Positions 10,638 to 15,000 of a stretch of DNA of 15,000 nt are shown one piece after another. The notes under the pieces are model-generated. The model saw only the letters and a program-made list of their open reading frames with translations, had not been told where the DNA came from and did not search any database. Within the stretch, counting starts at the first letter, position 1. Each line of letters opens with the position of its first letter. The DNA is from Salpingoeca rosetta (taxonomy: Eukaryota > Opisthokonta > Choanoflagellata > Craspedida > Salpingoecidae), in assembly GCF_000188695.1 (NCBI RefSeq), contig NW_004754932.1:40001-55000 (forward strand). The letters run 5' to 3'. The translations under genes and the position numbers were made by a program.

Positions 10638-12670
10638 ACGCACACGCATGCACACACGCATACACACACGCGCGCGCGCACCCTGTCGACGCTGAGAAGC
10701 ATGTCAGGCCCTCCTGGGTAGACTGATGAATGAAGGTAGTGGAAGCACAATAGAGGGAGCCTGGCGGTTGGGCGAGTGAAATCACGCGAATGACACCTTG
10801 TGGGGACAGCAACACCGCCTATCAACCAGCACAACGGCGTCAGTGAGAATGTGAGCGGCGGGTTCGCTGTTCCGTGTCGCTTGATCAACAAGGAAGCACG
10901 CGTGCATGTGCATGCTTACATCTAAGGTTCATCCGGGTTCACATGGGGCTATACCTGGCTGAGGGTTGTGAGGAGGCACAGACGCGGTGGAGATAAGGAG
11001 CACACGACTTGGAGCGTGTGTGCCGCATAGTCACGCGGAATCACCGAAGCCACGTGGTCACCAGCCACCACTGCAAAGATGTATGGGCGGAAGAGGGAGT
11101 GTGTGTTTGGGGGGAGGGGAGATGGGGGGAGAATGATGGTGTGAGTGTATGTGTGTGAGAGTGAGAGAGATGAGAGGTGGGCAGGAGGGAGAGCCACGTG
11201 TCAATGACACATGCGTTGCACACAGGGTTGCCACACGCACCGTCAAGGAGTGCCCATTCGTCGGCAGCCGTCGAACACAGCACGAGCGGCGCTGAAGCAA
11301 AACGGCAAGCGCACATGTTGTGATATGAGAGGGGGGGGGGGATGGTGTGTGTGTATTGTGTTGTGTTGTGTTGTGTTGTGTTGTGTTGTGTTGTGTTGTG
11401 TTGTGTTGTGTTGTGTTGTGTTGTGTTGTGTTGTGTTGTGTTGTGTTGTGAGTTCATGCGCGGGGTACCTGTCGGGTGCCTTGATGGCACTGCAAAGTGA
11501 GCAAGGGCAGGCGAGGCGGCAGCGACCTTCTTGACAGATGCGTCCAGGTGAAGCGCTATGAAGCCACAGTGCACACAAGACAAAGGAAGCCAGCGAGCAT
11601 GCGTGTACGTTTGTACATGTGCATGTGAGTGTGCGTGAGAGAGTGAGAGAGTGAGAGAACGACAGAAACAGAGACAGACAGAGCGACATAGAAAAGCACA
11701 TCCACACACATATACACACACACACACAACGCCACTTCACGCTCTCTCGCACGCATGGACAATCTCACACACGTTCCCTTGCGTGCACACCTTGCTGCGG
11801 TCCGAGGAGCGTGCAATCGTCAAGAGCGGCATAGCCGTGGCCAATGGCGCGCACCTGCAATCGCGGAAAGGATCGAACGCGCGTGTGAGGTGGTGCGTGG
11901 CAGTGCATTGACGTGACTACCCCTCAAGCACAGCAGAACGAGACGAATCTGTTGTGCAGAGCGTACACCTTCAGCGACGTGGCTGCTGCTGCTGCGCACT
12001 CGTATGAATGAATGAGCTCGTGTACTCCAGTGGCTGAGAGCTTGTAGCGCCGTACGATGATGACGGCGGCCTTCTTGTGAGTGGTCTTGTCCTTTGGGGT
12101 TGTCACGACGAGGAGCTGTCGAGGGGATGGGGAGGTTAGTTGCAGCACCACCTCACCTGTCATTGTATCGTATCGGAGATGTGTGTGCGTCAGTAGATAG
12201 GCAGAGGCGGAGGAAGTCAAGGTGGTGCCAGCAGAGAGTTAGTGTTGGCAGCGAGCCAGCGGTGAGGGGAAGAGACGCAAGCGACGTGCTGGTAATACAA
12301 CCAGCCACCCCAGTGAGCGACGCACATACACACACATACACACACACACGCACTCACTCACTCACTCACTCACTCACTCACTCACTCACTCACTCACTCA
12401 CTCACTCACTCACTCACTCACTCACTCACTCACGCACTCACTCACTCACTCACTCACTTTACCTGGCTTCACTGGTATGTGGTGCCGTCGAGGCGCTGGC
12501 ACTGCCTGCACAACATCTGTCGCTGCCTCGTACACAACGTGAATGCGCCTGCCCCCACTGCTGTCGCCCCCGTGCCCAACAGCACCAGCCTTTCCCGCAC
12601 CAACAACCACTGCACATTCACCTGCGCCCACAAACACGCCACAACAACCGCCACTGTCATCAGCGTCCAT
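9659..12670 (-). CDS. Unrecognised multi-exon protein, nine exons
   Basis: I built this from the sequence alone. Minus-strand exons are 12463-12670, 11969-12156, 11791-11854, 11469-11555, 11241-11291, 10955-11070, 10682-10818, 10388-10485 and 9659-10227. Every junction is GT-AG and the phases (1, 0, 1, 1, 1, 0, 2, 1) all agree, giving 505 aa without an internal stop. I do not recognise the family. The N-terminal 45 residues are Gly/Ala/Val-rich. Residues 70-330 alternate short hydrophobic strands with turns (QLLVVTTPKDK, AAVIIVRRYKL, AVLLSPQGVIRVISL, GRILCTGH), which might be a beta-propeller. The last exon encodes a helical, Arg/Gln-rich C-terminus (DAIARKLAVDQDTL onward). HELIH at 115-119 matches HExxH by chance or otherwise. 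The ATG has A at -3 and G at +4. Exon 7 and 8 borders and the last ~100 residues are the least certain. No membrane segment or signal peptide is evident. Confidence 0.62.
10228..10387 (-). other. Intron 8 of the unrecognised gene
   Basis: A 160-bp intron holding (GA)n and (TG)n with GTGA units on the plus strand (about 10253-10316). The sense strand is therefore CA/CT-rich and ends in CACCCACAG at the acceptor. Confidence 0.6.
10593..10680. repeat. CA microsatellite and ACACGCAT/CGCGCG tract in intron 7
   Basis: A (CA)n run of about 40 bp at 10593-10632 is followed by CACACGCATG variants and a CGCGCGCG block at about 10670. On the sense strand this GT-rich block begins at the donor of intron 7 (10486-10681). 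Confidence 0.85.
11354..11450. repeat. (TTGTG)~19 pentanucleotide microsatellite
   Basis: About 95 bp of perfect TTGTG repeat (CACAA on the sense strand), filling most of intron 4 (11292-11468) of the unrecognised minus-strand gene. A G10 homopolymer lies just upstream on the plus strand, at about 11331-11340. Confidence 0.95.
11556..11790 (-). other. Intron 3 of the unrecognised gene
   Basis: This 235-bp intron is GT-rich on its sense 5' side (complement of about 11700-11730). It is AC/CT-rich towards its 3' side (complement of about 11595-11660). The acceptor is TTCATAG. Confidence 0.6.
12328..12458. repeat. CA repeat followed by (CTCA)~26 tetranucleotide microsatellite
   Basis: CACATACA and CA units lead into about 105 bp of CTCA tetramers with one CACGCACTCA interruption at about 12431. 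The block sits directly after the donor of intron 1 (12157-12462) of the minus-strand gene, where it reads (GAGT)n. If translated on the plus strand it gives only a Thr/His/Ser/Leu repeat. Confidence 0.93.
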
Positions 12671-12733
12671 CTTCCTCCTCCCAAGCAAGCAACAAAACGC
12701 AAATCCACACCACCTCGTGCACCACCAACCGAG
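12671..12733. promoter_or_regulatory. Very short divergent promoter region (63 bp)
   Basis: Head-to-head start codons at 12670 (minus) and 12734 (plus) leave only 63 bp. The sequence is C/A-rich, with TCCTCCTCCC next to the minus-strand ATG, and has no TATA box. If both starts are right, the two genes share one bidirectional promoter, or one promoter lies inside the other gene. Confidence 0.5.
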
Positions 12734-14707
12734 ATGGCGATGGAGGCCAGGTATGCTGGCGTGTGCAAGCTGTGCGCTGGCGACGTGAAGCCTGGAGACC
12801 GCATCTGGCCAGGAGAGCTCGAGCCCGTGTATGTGCAAGGGTCGCAACCGAACAAGGGCGCAGCAACCTCGGAGAACAATCATCATGGCGAGCAGCGACA
12901 CCAGAAGCACAAAGGCACCAACACCACCACCACCACCACAAACACCGCCACCACTACCCCCAACACCAGCATCGGCAAGAAGCCGCGTGGGGTGCGCATG
13001 CGACGACCGTGGGTGCACGTGCAGTGTGCTGCAGCACAGGCGGGCGTGCCCGAAAGCGAGCTTGTGCCTCCGCTGTGTAAGCACTGGAAGCAGCGCGGCA
13101 CGTGCCTGGGGCGAGAAAGGTGCATCTTCTCCCACCCTGAGGAGCTTGGCGCAGCGGTGCGCGAGCGGCTGGTCAGCGAACGCGCGCGGCGAGAAGCACG
13201 GGCCAAACCAAACAGACACGGCGAAGTGGAGGCGCCCATCCAGAACCGCGGCAAGGGCAAGCGCAACCTGGTGCGCAACAAAGCGCGGAGCTCCGTGTTT
13301 CGCCGCTTCATCATTGACACGTTTGGCTGGCACACGCTCATGTCTGGCTCTGGCGTGCTCGACGTTGCTGCCGGCAAAGGGGAGGTGAGCTTTGAGCTCA
13401 CGCGCCTGTGCGGCATCCCGGCGGTCTCTGTGGAGCCGCGCGCCATGTCCCTGGAGCGGTTTGTTCGACGCATGCGGAAGGGCGCTTACCACCAGAACCC
13501 GCTCTTCCTCAACTACACCAAGTTCAAGACGCCAACTGCATCCATGCAGCACACAGAGTGCCGCATCTTGCACGTGCGCTCCCTGTTCCAAATGCCGTTG
13601 GAAGAACAAGCAGAAGAGGAAGAACAGGAAGAAGAACAGGAAGACAGCGGCCTCCCCCTGTGCCTGCGCGACGAGACCGCGTGGCAGGAGAGTGTGGCTG
13701 CGGCACGGATCCTCACGTGGGACCGCAGTGGCCTGCACGAGAAGGGCGCTGTTGTTGGACGGAAGCACAAGGCGCCGCGAAGCGAGACGAAGCGTGCGCG
13801 GCGGCGACGCGGGCGAAAGCTTGGTCGCATATGGAAGGAGGCACTGGCAAGCGGCATGACGCCAGAGGAGGCCATTGCAGAGCTGAGGCGGGTGCAGCAG
13901 CAGGAAGAAGAGGAGGAGAGGAAGAGGAAACAGCAGCAGCAGCAGCAGGTGTTGGGGGAGAAAGGCGAGAAAGATGAGGATGAGGAAGAAGATGATGATG
14001 GTGTGCCGTTTATGGACGTGTTTGACATGGATGAAGGGAGTGGTGGCGAGGACACCACAACTGTTCAGCGAGATGGGCACGAGGAAGGAGAACATAGGGG
14101 CGGGCAAGACGGGGCTGACAATAAGGAGAGTGGCAAGGAGGACGCGAGTGATGCTGACAACAGTGACGCTGACAACAGTAATGATGAGGCGAGCGACGGT
14201 GACGAGAGTGATGATGGAGATGATGATGGTGGTGGTGGTGGTGATGATGATGATGGAGATGATGATGATGATGCAGGCAACAGCGCTGCGGAGAACGAGG
14301 GGGTAGCTGATGACAAGGATGGTGACAACAGTCATCCGAGCCCGCACAACGCCACCGATGGCCACATGCATGATGACGCCGAGGAGAGTGCATTTATTGC
14401 TGAGTTGCGCGACTATGAGGAGGCGCGGCAAGCGGTGCTTTCGGCGTCTGTGGTGGTTGGCCTGCACCCGGACCAGGCAGCGGAGCACCTTGTCAAGTTT
14501 GCCCTTCGCCACCGCAAGCCGTTTGCCGTGGTGCCGTGCTGCGTGTACGCGCGGGAGTTCCCGACCCGGCGGCTGCCCAATGGAAAGCGCGTGCACACGC
14601 ACCTGCAGCTTGTAGAGTACCTGCAGTCCCTTGCACCCGGGATTGTTCGTGTGGAGCTTCCCTTTGAAGGAAAGAACGTGTGCCTCTACAAGGCCTCATA
14701 CGATTAA
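12734..14707 (+). CDS. CCCH zinc-finger SAM-dependent methyltransferase with acidic insert, single exon
   Basis: 657 aa, intronless. The frame is open further upstream, but ATG 12734 (G at -3, G at +4) directly precedes the first recognisable domain. An N-terminal zinc site pairs C11/C14 (CKLCAGDVKPGDRI) with WVHVQC at 93-98, a treble-clef pattern interrupted by a low-complexity Thr/Asn loop. A CCCH finger follows: C115-x8-C124-x5-C130-x3-H134. The Rossmann methyltransferase starts around 185; its S-adenosylmethionine loop is VLDVAAGKG (208-216) and the next strand ends in VEPR (233-236). Residues 285-555 are an insert with Glu/Gln coiled-coil stretches, an Arg-rich patch and a long Asp/Gly/Ser acidic region. 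The C-terminal block (about 560-657), with VVPCCVYAREF and LPFEGKN, looks like the rest of the methyltransferase sheet. Related proteins exist in plants, fungi and protists by my recollection; the substrate is unknown, and the CCCH finger suggests RNA. Confidence 0.9.
   Translation: MAMEARYAGVCKLCAGDVKPGDRIWPGELEPVYVQGSQPNKGAATSENNHHGEQRHQKHKGTNTTTTTTNTATTTPNTSIGKKPRGVRMRRPWVHVQCAAAQAGVPESELVPPLCKHWKQRGTCLGRERCIFSHPEELGAAVRERLVSERARREARAKPNRHGEVEAPIQNRGKGKRNLVRNKARSSVFRRFIIDTFGWHTLMSGSGVLDVAAGKGEVSFELTRLCGIPAVSVEPRAMSLERFVRRMRKGAYHQNPLFLNYTKFKTPTASMQHTECRILHVRSLFQMPLEEQAEEEEQEEEQEDSGLPLCLRDETAWQESVAAARILTWDRSGLHEKGAVVGRKHKAPRSETKRARRRRGRKLGRIWKEALASGMTPEEAIAELRRVQQQEEEEERKRKQQQQQQVLGEKGEKDEDEEEDDDGVPFMDVFDMDEGSGGEDTTTVQRDGHEEGEHRGGQDGADNKESGKEDASDADNSDADNSNDEASDGDESDDGDDDGGGGGDDDDGDDDDDAGNSAAENEGVADDKDGDNSHPSPHNATDGHMHDDAEESAFIAELRDYEEARQAVLSASVVVGLHPDQAAEHLVKFALRHRKPFAVVPCCVYAREFPTRRLPNGKRVHTHLQLVEYLQSLAPGIVRVELPFEGKNVCLYKASYD
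13966..14277 (+). repeat. Coding acidic low-complexity tract (GAT/GAC/GGT trinucleotides)
   Basis: Imperfect GAT, GAC, GAG and GGT codon repeats encode Asp/Glu/Gly/Ser runs, densest at about 14205-14275. The tract lies inside the methyltransferase gene and keeps the frame, as expected for triplet slippage in a coding region. Confidence 0.85.
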
Positions 14708-14857
14708 CGTGTGTGTGTCTGTGTGTGTGTCTGTCTGTGTGTGTCTGTGTGTCTGTGTGTCTGTGTGTGAGTGTCTGTGTGCTTGTGTCTGTGTGTGTGA
14801 GTGTCTGTGTGTGTGAGTGTCTGTGTGTGTCTGTCTGTCTGTGTGTGCTTGTGTGTG
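14708..14857. repeat. TG / TCTG / GTGAGTGTC compound microsatellite
   Basis: About 150 bp of TGTGTCTG and GTGTGAGTGTCTG repeats start immediately after the methyltransferase stop codon, so they are probably transcribed in its 3' UTR. Confidence 0.9.
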
Positions 14858-15000
14858 GTGCTTTGCATTAGTGTCGCGTGAGGTTCAGCCTGTATGCTGG
14901 CACGTTTGGCCGCCTTGAGCGCTCGTCCCCGACCCTGGTGCTGCCTTGAACGGGTTGACACCGCCACCACCACGCTGGCTTGCTGCTTGCCTTGTTCCCT
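14858..15000. other. Right-edge unique sequence; possible 3' end of a minus-strand gene
   Basis: After the microsatellite the sequence becomes unique and GC-rich. On the minus strand two frames stay open from the window edge, one ending at 14868 (tail PNVPAYRLNLTRH) and one at 14885 (tail with GVNPFKAAPGSG). Either could be the C-terminus of a convergent gene beyond 15000. Neither is recognised, and the evidence is too short to choose. Confidence 0.25.

Noticed and set aside
12004..12045. HELIH (HExxH) in the unrecognised minus-strand protein as a zinc metalloprotease site, for example ATP23-like
   Set aside because: No other part of the protein resembles ATP23 or another metalloprotease, and no third ligand context is evident. 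The motif is short enough to occur by chance.
12116..12156. A 41-bp mini-intron starting GTGAGG and ending CGACAG on the minus strand
   Set aside because: Reading through this stretch keeps an open frame that fits the upstream exon phase, while splicing it would need an upstream exon that contains an in-frame TGA. GACAG|GTGAGG is better used as an acceptor.
12351..12458. CTCA tetramer array considered as a CRISPR array or tandem protein repeat
   Set aside because: There are no spacers and the unit is 4 bp. It is a microsatellite at the start of a spliced intron, in a eukaryotic context with no cas genes.
12446..14602. A 718-codon open frame on the minus strand opposite the methyltransferase gene
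   Set aside because: Most of it is the antisense shadow of the plus-strand gene, which has two zinc sites and a methyltransferase motif; the shadow translates to Val/Leu/His-rich low complexity. Only its last part (12463-12670) is kept, as exon 1 of the minus-strand gene, because its splice phase fits exon 2.

Overview
This window looks like nuclear DNA from a compact, GC-rich eukaryotic genome. It holds five genes, four of them split by GT-AG introns. Exon phases agree at every junction I placed. All five start codons have a purine at -3. Introns are 114-465 bp and full of (GT)n/(CA)n and other simple repeats. The gene content is an AMT ammonium transporter, full-length DDX41 with its zinc knuckle, and an RIIa plus EF-hand protein of ciliary radial-spoke type. 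This fits a flagellated opisthokont protist, and a choanoflagellate such as Salpingoeca is my best guess. That is inference; the sequence contains no species marker.

Layout, left to right. (1) 279-2920, minus: three-exon ammonium transporter, 629 aa, with a roughly 200-residue acidic, low-complexity C-terminal tail. (2) 3445-6537, minus: five-exon DDX41 orthologue, 619 aa, with all DEAD-box motifs and a CCHC knuckle. (3) 6865-9574, plus: six-exon protein, 550 aa, with an N-terminal RIIa docking domain, a Pro/Ala-rich linker and two four-EF-hand modules. (4) 9659-12670, minus: a nine-exon gene of unknown family, 505 aa, rebuilt from phase-consistent exons. (5) 12734-14707, plus: single-exon 657-aa protein with a treble-clef-like zinc site, a CCCH zinc finger and an S-adenosylmethionine methyltransferase fold interrupted by a long acidic insert. 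The last 290 bp are mostly TG/TCTG repeat.

The genes are tightly packed. Genes 2/3 and 4/5 are head-to-head (327 bp and 63 bp apart), and genes 3/4 are tail-to-tail (84 bp apart). There is no operon and no evident shared pathway. Membrane transport, RNA processing/innate sensing, ciliary scaffolding and RNA/nucleotide modification are simply neighbours.

The strongest signals beyond ordinary annotation are these. First, a core of about 590 bp in the EF-hand gene is duplicated with complete identity, intron included, while its homologous flanks have diverged; this is the pattern left by gene conversion. Second, several introns are GT-rich at the 5' side and AC-rich at the 3' side, so the pre-mRNA could fold and bring the two splice sites together. 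I found no mobile element, tRNA, rRNA, CRISPR array or prokaryotic system.
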